Of a stretch of DNA of 64,000 bases, positions 25,560-34,098 are shown one piece after another. This DNA is from CAZOKH01 sp964580315 (GTDB lineage: Bacteria; Chloroflexota; Anaerolineae; Anaerolineales; Anaerolineaceae), in assembly GCA_964580315.1 (NCBI GenBank), contig CAZOKH010000001.1, positions 1 through 64,000 of the forward strand, read 5' to 3'. A program made the position numbers and the translations under genes. The notes beneath the pieces were generated by a model. The model had not been told where the DNA came from and did no database searches. It saw only the letters and a program-made list of their open reading frames with translations. Each line of letters opens with the position of its first letter. Position 1 is the stretch's first letter.

Positions 25560-26436
25560 AGTACTCGTCTTCATCTGCAGCCGATGCTGATGGTATGGGC
25601 AATCCCTCTTCAGCCATATACTTTCGATAAAGATGGATTAGATTGTTGCGGTGTAATTCTTCGGCCAGCCCGCCGAGATAGATGCGGTTTTTCCCGCAGG
25701 ATTCAACATCAATGCGGCTGATGATCTCGGCAGGATTTTTCTTCTTGACTGCAGCGCGTACTTTCTTTTGAATGGCATCCAGGTATTGCAGGTTTTCTTT
25801 GACGGCTTCATCAATTTCTCCGCGCAAGATGATGTCGCCGTGTCCCTGGATGATGTTTTCCAACCCCATGCTGCCAATGTCGCGAATGGATTTTTCCTGG
25901 ACGGTAATGTCGCCGTCAACCACGTAGGGGATGGGCAGGAAGGCATCGCCGGCAAACAACACCCGATCTTCTTCAATTAAAACTGAAATGCCATCAGAAC
26001 TGTGACCGGGCATGGGCATCAAAATCAAATTCTTTTTGCCAACCGTCAGACAGGTTTTTCCCTGTGAAAATGTGATGTGCGGCAAGACAAGTTTGACATT
26101 TTTGAATATTGGGTTCTGACGCCGGGCATCTTCAAGGGCGCGGATGCCTTTTTCAACCATTGCCTGCCGGCAGGCAGAATGTGCAATGATGGCTGAGCCG
26201 GGGAAAAAGCAATTGCCCCAGCTATGATCAGCATGATAATGGGTATTAATGATATAGCGAACCGGTACGCGAAGTTCCTCTTCGATGAAAGCGCGCATGG
26301 CCAGGGTTTCTTCGGGCAGCGCCAGGGTGTCAATCACCACTGCCCAGTCCGGCCCCTGAATTACGCCTGCGGTAACTTGCGCGTAGATGTCGCTCTGAAA
26401 CCAATAAACGTTTTCTGAGACACGTTCGCGCTGCAT
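25558..26436 (-). CDS. Metallo-beta-lactamase-fold hydrolase
   Basis: A 292-aa cytosolic protein with the zinc motif THYHADHSWGN near residues 65-75 (HxHxDH), PGHSSDG near 145, FAGDAF near 160 and QGHGD near 195. The C-terminal 70 residues are helical and end in an acidic tail. This places it in the broad MBL superfamily, most like the group annotated as quinoprotein-relay or SoxH-like hydrolases. The substrate cannot be predicted. It stands alone between plsY and the amino-acid transporter. Confidence 0.83.
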   Translation of the reverse strand: MQRERVSENVYWFQSDIYAQVTAGVIQGPDWAVVIDTLALPEETLAMRAFIEEELRVPVRYIINTHYHADHSWGNCFFPGSAIIAHSACRQAMVEKGIRALEDARRQNPIFKNVKLVLPHITFSQGKTCLTVGKKNLILMPMPGHSSDGISVLIEEDRVLFAGDAFLPIPYVVDGDITVQEKSIRDIGSMGLENIIQGHGDIILRGEIDEAVKENLQYLDAIQKKVRAAVKKKNPAEIISRIDVESCGKNRIYLGGLAEELHRNNLIHLYRKYMAEEGLPIPSASAADEDEY

Positions 26437-26536
26437 AGTATTACCTTCCTGAGATCATTGATATCAATTGCGTATGGATACCAGTAAGTAGAATAGCACA
26501 ATTAAATTAAAATGTCAAAAAATGCAAGTATTTGTC

Positions 26537-26577
26537 ATGAAACCAGCTCATTTACCTGCTAAAAGAGCTGGTTTCAT
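26537..26577. repeat. 13-bp perfect inverted repeat after the amino-acid transporter
   Basis: ATGAAACCAGCTC (26537-26549) and GAGCTGGTTTCAT (26565-26577) enclose a 15-nt loop. It stands just beyond the ATPase gene. There is no clear T tract, so it may be a weak terminator or an mRNA 3'-end stabiliser. Confidence 0.6.
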
Positions 26578-26599
26578 AGCGTTGCGAATAAATTAATTG

Positions 26600-27412
26600 C
26601 TATTTATGCAAGATTTGCGACAAAAACAGTTTTGTGCGATCTTGTTGTGGATTGGTAAAAAGCTCATGGGGAGTGGTGTGTTCCACAATCAAGCCGTCAT
26701 CCATGAAGATCACCTCATCGGCTGCGGCGCGTGCGAAACCCATTTCATGGGTAACCACCACCATGGTCATGCCAGATTTTGCCAGGTCGAGCATTACATC
26801 GAGCACTTCTTTGATCATTTCAGGGTCTAGTGCGCTGGTGGGCTCATCAAACAGCATGATTTTTGGATTCATGGCCAGTGCGCGGGCAATGGCCACACGC
26901 TGCTGCTGGCCGCCGGAGAGCTGGGTGGGATAGACGTTGGCTTTGTCGAGGATGCCAACGCGTTCCAATTGTTTGCGCGCATTGGCTTCGGCTTCGGCTT
27001 TGGTTATTTTCCGGACAACGCGCTGCGCCAGGGTGATATTCTCAATCACACTCAGGTGCGGAAACAGGTTGAAGTGTTGAAACACCATGCCAATTTCAGC
27101 GCGGATCGCGTTGAGTTTATTCTGATCATTGTTCAATTGTTCGCCGTCAACCCAAACTTCGCCGCTGGTTTCCACTTCCAGGTGGTTAATGCAGCGCAGC
27201 AGCGTTGATTTTCCAGAGCCGCTTGGCCCAATGATCACCACGACTTTGCCCTTTTCTATGGTCAGGCTGACGCCATTTAAAGCTTTTACACTTCCTTTAT
27301 CGAAGTGTTTGAACAGGTTTTTTACCACGATGATGTCATCTTGGTGGTTTTGACCATTATTCCCATTTTGTGGAATGGGTGCTGAATGTTGAAAAGAAGG
27401 GCTATTTTTCAT
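26600..27412 (-). CDS. Polar amino-acid ABC transporter ATP-binding protein
   Basis: A GlnQ/HisP-type ATPase. Walker A GPSGSGKSTLLRC lies near residue 63, the Q loop in GMVFQHFNLFPHLS, the ABC signature LSGGQQQRVAIARAL and Walker B IMLFDEPTSALDP. The first 28 residues are a polar extension. I chose the ATG at 27412, which overlaps the permease stop by 11 bp; a TTG at 27433 is the alternative. It is the last gene of the receptor-permease-ATPase operon. Confidence 0.93.
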   Translation of the reverse strand: MKNSPSFQHSAPIPQNGNNGQNHQDDIIVVKNLFKHFDKGSVKALNGVSLTIEKGKVVVIIGPSGSGKSTLLRCINHLEVETSGEVWVDGEQLNNDQNKLNAIRAEIGMVFQHFNLFPHLSVIENITLAQRVVRKITKAEAEANARKQLERVGILDKANVYPTQLSGGQQQRVAIARALAMNPKIMLFDEPTSALDPEMIKEVLDVMLDLAKSGMTMVVVTHEMGFARAAADEVIFMDDGLIVEHTTPHELFTNPQQDRTKLFLSQILHK

Positions 27413-28337
27413 CACGTCTGATTCGCCTTTCAATAATTTGAACAGCCATGGAAAGTAGGACAGTCATGGTGAGGTATAACACCGCAAGGGTGGTGTAGGC
27501 TTCGCGGAAACGAAAAGATCGCCCTGAATAAAGCCGGGCGACCTGGGTAATGTCACGAACTGCAAGAACGGAAACAAGTGAGGAGTCTTTTAACATGGCA
27601 ATAAAATCGTTGCCAATTGCAGGAAGCACGTTGCGAATGGCTTGCGGCAAAATGACATGCAACATTGCCTGACCATAGCTCATTCCAAGTGACCGTGCAG
27701 CTTCCATTTGCCCGCGGCCGATGGATTGAATACCGGCGCGGAAAATTTCAGCGGTATAGGCGCCGTAGGTAATGGACAGGGCTACGATGGCGCGCAAATT
27801 CATGGATACTGCCTGGATGCCAAGTTTGCTCAGTGGAACACCAATAAAACCGAAACCGACGCTGGTTAACCAGATTCCAAACCCATTAAGACCTTCTACA
27901 GCAAATGGCACACCCACTAATGCGATATAGAAAATCAACACCAGCATTGGGATGCCGCGAATGATTTCAATGTATAAAGTAGCTATGTTTTTGAAAAATA
28001 CATTTTTTGAAATGCGCCCCAGTCCGGTTATCAGACCGATTACCAGGGAAATTGAATAGGCTGTTAGGGTAGTAACAATCGTTACGCGCAATCCAACCAC
28101 GATAAATTGAAAGGCTTCGCGGTATGTTTCGTTTGTGGCTATCGCATAAGCGGTAAAAATGGCAATTAGAAAAATGGCAGGCAGCCACCAGGGGAATCTA
28201 TTGATACGTCTTTGAAGAGTATCTTCCTGGTCTTCGATCTCCTGGGCCACTTCTGTGGGCAAAGGCAATGATGCGTTTGTTTTTAGATCCACCTGGTTCT
28301 CCGGATTATGCCGGTGTATGGGATTCTTTCCATACAC
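27402..28337 (-). CDS. Polar amino-acid ABC transporter permease
   Basis: A 311-aa HisM/GlnP-type permease. After a 45-residue polar N-terminus there are about five to six membrane segments. The cytoplasmic EAA loop, MEAARSLGMSYGQAMLHVIL, which couples to the ATPase, lies near residue 210. Only one permease gene is present, so the channel is presumably a homodimer. It is encoded 32 bp after the binding-protein gene. Confidence 0.93.
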   Translation of the reverse strand: MYGKNPIHRHNPENQVDLKTNASLPLPTEVAQEIEDQEDTLQRRINRFPWWLPAIFLIAIFTAYAIATNETYREAFQFIVVGLRVTIVTTLTAYSISLVIGLITGLGRISKNVFFKNIATLYIEIIRGIPMLVLIFYIALVGVPFAVEGLNGFGIWLTSVGFGFIGVPLSKLGIQAVSMNLRAIVALSITYGAYTAEIFRAGIQSIGRGQMEAARSLGMSYGQAMLHVILPQAIRNVLPAIGNDFIAMLKDSSLVSVLAVRDITQVARLYSGRSFRFREAYTTLAVLYLTMTVLLSMAVQIIERRIRRDEK

Positions 28338-28369
28338 CGGCAGGATATTTCTAATTAAGTCTTGAAAAA

Positions 28370-29284
28370 TTATTGTTGAATGTCTTCTGCGGTGACGTTG
28401 AAGTCAGGTCCAAAATATTTGATGTGAATTTCTTCCAGGGAACCATCAGCCTGCATGGCTGCCAGTGCCTGGTTGATCGGATCCACCAGGTCGCTGCCTT
28501 TGGGGAAGAAGAAACCCAGTTCCTGGCTTTCGATGGCCGGACCAATCAATTCCACTCCCTGGGCATTTTCACCCATATAGCCCATACCGGCAGTTTGGTC
28601 GATGATGACGGCATCAATGTCTTTGGAGATGAGCGCCTGAACGGCAAACGGGAAGGTTTCAAAGGCTTTAATGCGCTCTTCGGGAAGATAGGTGGCGGCA
28701 GTTTCGTAATTGGTGGTGGCGGTCTGCGTTCCCAGCACCAAAGATTCATCGGCGACAATATCTTCGATTGAAGTGAATCGGGTTTCACCTTTACGGACCA
28801 GCAAGCGCTGTTCAATTTTCACATAACCGGTGGAGAAGTCGACGGATTTGAGGCGGTCTTCGGTGATGGTAATACCGTCGGCGCCCATGTCATACTGGCC
28901 GTCTGCAACAGACTGGATCAAGACATCCCAGGAAACCTCATGGAAGACGGGTTCGCAGTGCAGCAGTGTGCAAATTTTGTCCATGGTGTCATAGTCCCAT
29001 CCGCCCGGCTCACCGGTTTCAATGGAGACGTAATTGAAGGGGAGATAAACATTTTCAACGGCGATGTTGATTTTGCGGCAATCAAGGTCAACCAGTGCAT
29101 CTTCAGCAGTACCTTTGCAACCGCGAGAAAAAACGCCGGCCTGATCGGCAGCGGGTTGTTCAACGGCAGCTTCTTCAGCGGCGGGCTGTTCGGCTTCTGG
29201 CTGGGGGGCAGCCGCGGGAGCGCAGGCAGCCAGCGCTACGATGATGAGAATTGATAAAAGTATTGCAATTTTTGAGGCTTTCAT
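28370..29284 (-). CDS. Polar amino-acid ABC transporter substrate-binding lipoprotein
   Basis: A 304-aa receptor of solute-binding family 3. The signal peptide ends with lipobox ALAACAP (Cys20), then an Ala/Glu/Pro linker to residue 50. The binding domain has the typical LPFNYV and GADGITITEDR regions. Four Cys residues (GCKG, LDC, and two in ICTLLHC) may form disulfides. I chose the ATG at 29284, preceded by GAAGGAGAAG. The ligand is unknown, and the structured leader upstream suggests the operon responds to a metabolite. Confidence 0.92.
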   Translation of the reverse strand: MKASKIAILLSILIIVALAACAPAAAPQPEAEQPAAEEAAVEQPAADQAGVFSRGCKGTAEDALVDLDCRKINIAVENVYLPFNYVSIETGEPGGWDYDTMDKICTLLHCEPVFHEVSWDVLIQSVADGQYDMGADGITITEDRLKSVDFSTGYVKIEQRLLVRKGETRFTSIEDIVADESLVLGTQTATTNYETAATYLPEERIKAFETFPFAVQALISKDIDAVIIDQTAGMGYMGENAQGVELIGPAIESQELGFFFPKGSDLVDPINQALAAMQADGSLEEIHIKYFGPDFNVTAEDIQQ

Positions 29285-29458
29285 TCTATTCTTCTCCTTC
29301 GGTTTGGCAGTTTTCACTGCGAAAAAAGATAATTTTCTGATTTGGTTTCGGATTTCTCCGATGGACTGGAGAATGGATAGTGTCTTCTTGGCGGCGGTCC
29401 TCCTTTCATAGAAGTTGATCAATTCTTGCAAATGCCGAACAATTTCGAATTGATTTAC

Positions 29459-29593
29459 AAAAAAAGACCCTCCGGTTGGAAGGTCTTTTGGCATCATCTA
29501 CAATAATCAAGTACTATACAAACGCCGCTAGTCCGTCCCTCCGGTGAAGGTCGGCAAATGCTTCTTAGCGAGTCGCTTTAATCCGAGTACTTG
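29459..29593 (-). promoter_or_regulatory. Structured leader RNA with terminator before the amino-acid transporter
   Basis: On the minus strand an 8-bp helix CAAGTACT/AGTACTTG (29586-29593 with 29508-29515) closes a domain of about 86 nt holding two hairpins (29567-29577; 29538-29550). Twenty nt further is an intrinsic terminator (29459-29489, AAGACCTTCC/GGAGGGTCTT plus T7). The domain contains GACCTTCACCGGAGGG, nearly repeated in the terminator as GACCTTCCAACCGGAGGG, so mutually exclusive pairings are possible. This is riboswitch or attenuator architecture. I could not assign a class. No gene is seen in the rest of the gap 29285-29810. Confidence 0.6.
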
Positions 29594-29609
29594 TTTCATG
29601 ATTAGATAA

Positions 29610-29638
29610 TTTTTATCATAAATGATTACTGATGTCAA
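29610..29638 (-). promoter_or_regulatory. Probable promoter of the amino-acid transporter leader
   Basis: Minus-strand TTGACA (29633-29638) is followed 17 bp later by TAAAAA (29610-29615). The start would fall near 29603, a few nt before the closing helix of the structured leader. The -10 is poor; TATGAT at 29615-29620 is an alternative with too short a spacer. Confidence 0.45.
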
Positions 29639-29810
29639 GCAATTGCTATTTTTGTTTACAGAACCTTAAAAATATTGGCTAATTTGCCCAAAAACATCCA
29701 TCATTCACAAAAATGTGACTTGTTGATGAGCCAGGATCAAGATTTTTCCCTTGCACGGTTAATATAATTTTAAAGAAATAAAAACTTCAATGTGCTATAA
29801 TAAATTTATC

Positions 29811-30299
29811 ATGGAAGAAAATCAAACTTCTCAATTGCCTGAAGAAGAAACCGCGCCGGTTGAAGAAACGCCAAAAGCAGTTCCTTCCCCGACCGGCAGC
29901 GAAGTAACACCCCCTGCGGATGATCGCAAAATTACCACCTGGATCATTGTTGGTGTAGTGGTGGTGCTGCTTTTGCTGATTGGAATGGTGGTTGTGCTGG
30001 CGAACCAATCGGTTGAAGCCACCAGCCATGTGCGTGACATTTTCATCATCATGATGGCATTGGAGTTCTTAATCATAGGCGCCGCACTGGTGGTTTTGAT
30101 TGTGCAACTGGCAATTTTAATCAACCTGCTTCAAAATGAAATTCAACCCATCGTCAAATCAACCAATGAAACGGTTAGCACGTTGCGCGGAACGGTGGCC
30201 TTTTTGAGCGATAATCTCACCGAACCGGTTATCAAGATCAATGAATACCTGGCGGGTATAAAAAAGGCTTCTGACATCCTGCGTATCTGGAAAAAATAA
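29811..30299 (+). CDS. Small two-pass membrane protein
   Basis: A 162-aa protein with a Glu/Pro-rich N-terminus (residues 1-42), two hydrophobic segments (about 43-65 and 80-107), and a C-terminal amphipathic helix (NEIQPIVKSTNETVSTLRG) resembling DUF948-type proteins. Function unknown. It is followed 69 bp later by a YtxH-domain gene, a frequent partner. The -10 box TGCTATAAT ends 9 nt before the ATG and there is no ribosome site, so it is probably leaderless. Confidence 0.75.
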   Translation: MEENQTSQLPEEETAPVEETPKAVPSPTGSEVTPPADDRKITTWIIVGVVVVLLLLIGMVVVLANQSVEATSHVRDIFIIMMALEFLIIGAALVVLIVQLAILINLLQNEIQPIVKSTNETVSTLRGTVAFLSDNLTEPVIKINEYLAGIKKASDILRIWKK

Positions 30300-30368
30300 A
30301 AACAATCCTGTTTTTAAGTCGAACTATTGAATCGCCATTAGGAATGGAAAAGAAAGGAGTGGACTAAT

Positions 30369-30749
30369 ATGGCAGAAAAAGATGAATTTGGTGCTTTTTT
30401 GCTGGGTTTTCTGGTTGGAGGTTTGACCGGTGCCGTTACGGCTTTGCTGCTGGCGCCCCAGTCTGGTGAAGAAACCCGCAATGTGATTCGCGAAAAAGCG
30501 ATTGAATTGAGTGACAAAGCGTCTTCCACCATTGAGGATGCCTATTCGCAGGCTGAATCGGCAGCGGTTGAAGCCCGCGCCCGCTTTGATGAACTGGCGA
30601 AAACCACCCGAGACCGCGCTGACGAATTGACCAGCCGTGGCAAGGTTATCCTGGAAGAACAAAAAACAAAAATTAGCGAAACGCTGACCACAAAAGGCGG
30701 CAAGAAAGCTGAAAAGGCAGATTCTGAACAGAAACCTGCCGAAGCGTAA
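30369..30749 (+). CDS. YtxH-domain protein
   Basis: A 126-aa protein. Residues 8-30 form a Gly-rich membrane segment with FLLGFLVGGLTGAVTALLLAPQSGEETR, the YtxH signature split over the helix and the following turn. The rest is a long charged helix ending in a Lys/Glu tail. YtxH proteins are often annotated as general-stress or gas-vesicle-like proteins, but nothing here suggests gas vesicles. AAAGGAGTGG precedes the ATG. Confidence 0.85.
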   Translation: MAEKDEFGAFLLGFLVGGLTGAVTALLLAPQSGEETRNVIREKAIELSDKASSTIEDAYSQAESAAVEARARFDELAKTTRDRADELTSRGKVILEEQKTKISETLTTKGGKKAEKADSEQKPAEA

Positions 30750-30768
30750 CCTCGATCACTGATATCAA

Positions 30769-30807
30769 AAATCCCGCCCTGGAACTCTCCGGAGCGGGAT
30801 TTTTTTG
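30769..30807. terminator. Bidirectional terminator between ytxH and the NAD(P)HX repair gene
   Basis: ATCCCGC (30771-30777) and GCGGGAT (30794-30800) are followed by T7 on the plus strand and preceded by AAAA. It separates convergent genes. Confidence 0.85.
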
Positions 30808-30808
30808 G

Positions 30809-32407
30809 TTAAAGAGAGCGCAGCACAAGCGGAATGGATTCGCACACATCACTGGCGATTACCGACGCGGTGGTTCCCAGTTGATTGGCGGCGCTGATGC
30901 CTGCCTGTGCGTGTATCCACGCGCCGGCGGCGGCAGCATCGAATGGAGGCATTCCCTGTGCGAGCAGTCCGGCGATCAGGCCGGCCAACACATCGCCGGT
31001 TCCAGCGTGTGCCAATGCTGAGGTGGCAACCGGGATGATGCCAAATTGTCCGTCGGGGCTGGCAATCACCGTCAACGCGCCTTTGAGCACAATGATATGT
31101 CCCCATTGGTCGGCGAAGTGCCGGGCGGTGGTGATGCGGTTCGATTGAATTTCGTCCACGCTGAGGCCGGTTAGCACTGACATTTCACCGGGGTGGGGGG
31201 TGAGAATGGCATTGGGGGGTAGAATTTTTTGCCAGTCTGGAATTTTTGCCAGCAGTTTCAGCCCATCGGCGTCAATGACCAGGGGTGGAAGTTCCGCTTT
31301 TTTTGCGATATCAGTCACAGCGCCGGTATTGATGAATCCAACTGACCCTTTGCTTTCGCGCAAACCCAGCAGGCGGCGCATGAATTGCAGGGTGGCTGTC
31401 TCCAGGCCAAGACCGGGGCCAACCAGCAAAGCTGTGATCCGTTCCAGGTTTTCAAGCACCAGGTCAGCGGCGCTTTCGGCGATAACGCCGGTTTCATGCG
31501 GCAGGATTAACCAGATGGCTTCGGGCAGTTGACCGGCCAGGGCATTGTACAGGGGGCCGGGTATTGCCAACTGCACCAAACCAGTTCCGGCGCGGCAGGC
31601 CGACTTGCCAGCCAGCAGGGCTGCACCGGTGTAATTGATGGAACCGGCAACCAGCATGGCTGTGCCAAATGTGCCTTTGTGTGATTGCGCCGGTCGTTTA
31701 GGAAGTCTTTTTTGAACCCAGTCAGCAGAAATGACTTCTGATTGAATGGAATCCAGGTCGTTGGCTTCGGCAGGCAAACCCAGAACAACCGCCTGAAGTT
31801 CTCCCACCAGTTCAAACGCTGGGAACATGAGCAGTCCGCGCTTGGGGGCTTGCATGCAAATGGTTAATTCCGCCGGGATGGCTTCGGGTGCGGCATCTCC
31901 GGTTTCACAGTCCACTCCTGACGGGCAGTCCATTGCCACCACGTGCAAATGAGCTGTCCTTTGCCGTACGATGTTCAACACCTCGACAATGTGGGGTTTG
32001 AGGGGAAGCTTGATACCCGTGCCCAGGATGCCGTCCAACAATACTGAAGCTTCTGATAACCAGCGTTCCAAGTCGTCATGCAGCGGGTCATCTTGAATAT
32101 GCAAAATTTCACCACCGGCGTCCAAAAGCCGTTGTGCCAGGGGGTCTTTGCGGTTGCGGCTGCCCACCAGGTAGGCGCGCGCCTGCCAGCCGGCCTGCGC
32201 CAGGTTGATGAGCGCAAGCAGGGTGTCGCCGCCATTATTTCCACTCCCCACCAGGCCCAGGGCATTTCGTGCTGTATCATTGAATCGACTTAGAACCACC
32301 CCGGCAGCACCGCGCCCGGCATTTTCCATCATTTGTTCATACGACATACCCAGTGCATGAGCATGCTGTTCAACATTTTTGATTTCAGCTACGCTAACCA
32401 GTTTCAT
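30809..32407 (-). CDS. nnr: Bifunctional NAD(P)HX epimerase / ADP-dependent NAD(P)HX dehydratase
   Basis: A metabolite-repair enzyme that restores hydrated NADH and NADPH. The N-terminal YjeF epimerase domain (residues 1-215) has GSGNNGGDTLLAL near 52. The C-terminal dehydratase domain (220-532) has LLVGPGLG, IDADGLKLLA, LTPHPGEMSVLTG and the nucleotide-binding AHAGTGDVLAGLIAGLL near 485. The length of 532 aa is normal for the fused form. Confidence 0.95.
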   Translation of the reverse strand: MKLVSVAEIKNVEQHAHALGMSYEQMMENAGRGAAGVVLSRFNDTARNALGLVGSGNNGGDTLLALINLAQAGWQARAYLVGSRNRKDPLAQRLLDAGGEILHIQDDPLHDDLERWLSEASVLLDGILGTGIKLPLKPHIVEVLNIVRQRTAHLHVVAMDCPSGVDCETGDAAPEAIPAELTICMQAPKRGLLMFPAFELVGELQAVVLGLPAEANDLDSIQSEVISADWVQKRLPKRPAQSHKGTFGTAMLVAGSINYTGAALLAGKSACRAGTGLVQLAIPGPLYNALAGQLPEAIWLILPHETGVIAESAADLVLENLERITALLVGPGLGLETATLQFMRRLLGLRESKGSVGFINTGAVTDIAKKAELPPLVIDADGLKLLAKIPDWQKILPPNAILTPHPGEMSVLTGLSVDEIQSNRITTARHFADQWGHIIVLKGALTVIASPDGQFGIIPVATSALAHAGTGDVLAGLIAGLLAQGMPPFDAAAAGAWIHAQAGISAANQLGTTASVIASDVCESIPLVLRSL

Positions 32408-32544
32408 AGGTTTTCCCTTCCTTTGATCAGGTTATCTATAATTATACCAATAGCAAATTCTTTTCCGCTGCCCTGCCGGATGCTGTTTTTTCCTGAAAGG
32501 CGCTTACGGTATAATCGGTCTAATCCTGTTGCAAAGGCGGACCT

Positions 32545-34098
32545 GTGCGAAAAAACCTGACAATCTCTGTATTCTTCGCTGGACTGGCTTCATTGGCGAT
32601 TGAAATGGCAGCTTCGCGGCTGCTGGGAAATGTGTTTGGCACCAGCAACCTGGTGTGGGCGAGCATCATTGGTTTGATTTTGATCTATTTGACCGTGGGG
32701 TATTTCCTGGGCGGTTCCTGGGCAGATCGATCTCCACACTACAAGACTTTCTATCAGATTCTTTTATGGGCAGGGTTTAGCAGTGCGCTGGTGCCGTGGA
32801 TTTCGCGTCCGGTGCTGCGGGTTGCAGCAGATGCCTTTGATGTGTTGAACCTGGGGATTTTGTTTGGTTCATTTACGGCTGTGCTGGTTTTGCTGATTGT
32901 TCCCATGACGCTGCTGGGCATGGCTTCTCCATTTGCCATCCGGCTGGCTATGGAAGATTCAAACCAGACCGGCAAAACCGCCGGAAGGATTTATGCCATT
33001 TCAACGCTGGGGTCATTTTTTGGCACATTCCTGCCTGTGCTGGTCTTGATTCCGTTGATGGGAACTTACCGCACTTTTTTTACCATTGGTTTGCTGCTGG
33101 TGGGGTTGGGTTTGTGGGGATTGGCAGCCTCGACCAGTTGGAAAGAAGCTGTGCGTTATGCCTGGATGCCGGTTTTGATCGTGGTTATGTTGATCTGGGG
33201 ACTGCCGGGTACCGATAAAAAATCATCGGGCATGGTGTATGAATCAGAATCGGCTTACAACTATATTCAAGTGCTTGAATTTGATGGGTTTCGTTATTTG
33301 CGTTTGAATGAAGGGCAGGGCGTGCATTCGATTTACCATCCTGATACGGTGATCTACGGCGGGCCGTGGGAACAGGTGCTGACCGCCCCATTTTTTAACC
33401 CTGCTCCACAGAACCCCGATGCAATAACCAGCATGGCCATTGTGGGATTGGCGGCAGGCACCACAGCCCGCCAGGCGAGCGCGGCTTTTCCCAACATTGA
33501 GATTGATGGGTTTGAAATTGACCCTGAAATTGTGGAAATTGGACGGCAGTGGTTTGATATGAACGAACCCAATTTAAATGTCATTGTTGAAGATGGGCGC
33601 TGGGGATTGAAAAAGAGTGAAAAGCAATATCAAATTATCAGCGTAGATGCTTACCGCCCACCATACATCCCGGCGCAGATGACCACCCAGGAGTTCTTTC
33701 AAGAGGCGCGCGCCCATTTGACGGATGACGGTGTGCTGGTTTTGAATGTGGGCAGGGCGCCAAACGACCGCCGCCTGATTGACGCGCTGGGAAGCACCCT
33801 GCTGACGGTTTTCCCGACTGTTCACGCGGTGGATGTGCCCGACTCATTCAACACGATCCTGTTTGCCACGGTGAAACCCACCGCGCAGGAAAACTTGCTG
33901 GTGAATTTGGAAAACTTGAAAACACAGCCTGATGCAGCCCCCGTGCTGCTGGATGCCTTGCAAACGGCTGCCACGAGCCTGGCAGAGGGCCCCCGGGCGG
34001 GAGTGGTGTTCACAGATGACCATGCCCCGGTGGAATGGATTACCAATGACATGGTGTTGCGCTTTTTGCTGTTTGGCGAGATGGAGGAACTTTCATGA
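32545..34098 (+). CDS. Membrane-anchored spermidine-synthase-like protein
   Basis: A 517-aa fusion. Residues 1-225 hold about seven membrane segments; residues 235-510 form a spermidine-synthase-like Rossmann domain with VGLAAGTTARQA for the SAM-binding loop, DGFEIDPEIVEIGRQWF and VDAYRPPYIPAQMTTQEFF. The loop lacks the canonical GGGDG, so aminopropyl transfer is doubtful; similar fused proteins are widespread and mostly uncharacterised. It starts at GTG 32545 with AAAGGCGG upstream, and TATAAT (32510-32515) lies about 30 bp before it. The stop overlaps the next start. Confidence 0.82.
   Translation: MRKNLTISVFFAGLASLAIEMAASRLLGNVFGTSNLVWASIIGLILIYLTVGYFLGGSWADRSPHYKTFYQILLWAGFSSALVPWISRPVLRVAADAFDVLNLGILFGSFTAVLVLLIVPMTLLGMASPFAIRLAMEDSNQTGKTAGRIYAISTLGSFFGTFLPVLVLIPLMGTYRTFFTIGLLLVGLGLWGLAASTSWKEAVRYAWMPVLIVVMLIWGLPGTDKKSSGMVYESESAYNYIQVLEFDGFRYLRLNEGQGVHSIYHPDTVIYGGPWEQVLTAPFFNPAPQNPDAITSMAIVGLAAGTTARQASAAFPNIEIDGFEIDPEIVEIGRQWFDMNEPNLNVIVEDGRWGLKKSEKQYQIISVDAYRPPYIPAQMTTQEFFQEARAHLTDDGVLVLNVGRAPNDRRLIDALGSTLLTVFPTVHAVDVPDSFNTILFATVKPTAQENLLVNLENLKTQPDAAPVLLDALQTAATSLAEGPRAGVVFTDDHAPVEWITNDMVLRFLLFGEMEELS

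Noticed and set aside
29508..29593. Glutamine (glnA-type) riboswitch
   Set aside because: GGGACGGA is present, but the remaining conserved glnA positions (GUUCAYC and GAAGGAACGC) are not, so I leave the class open.
29528..29599. 23-codon frame in the amino-acid transporter leader as a leader peptide
   Set aside because: It has no ribosome site and no run of regulatory codons, and it is spanned by the closing helix, so it is probably incidental.
30369..30749. Gas vesicle protein
   Set aside because: YtxH proteins are sometimes named this way, but no gas-vesicle genes are present and the match is only to the Gly-rich membrane segment.
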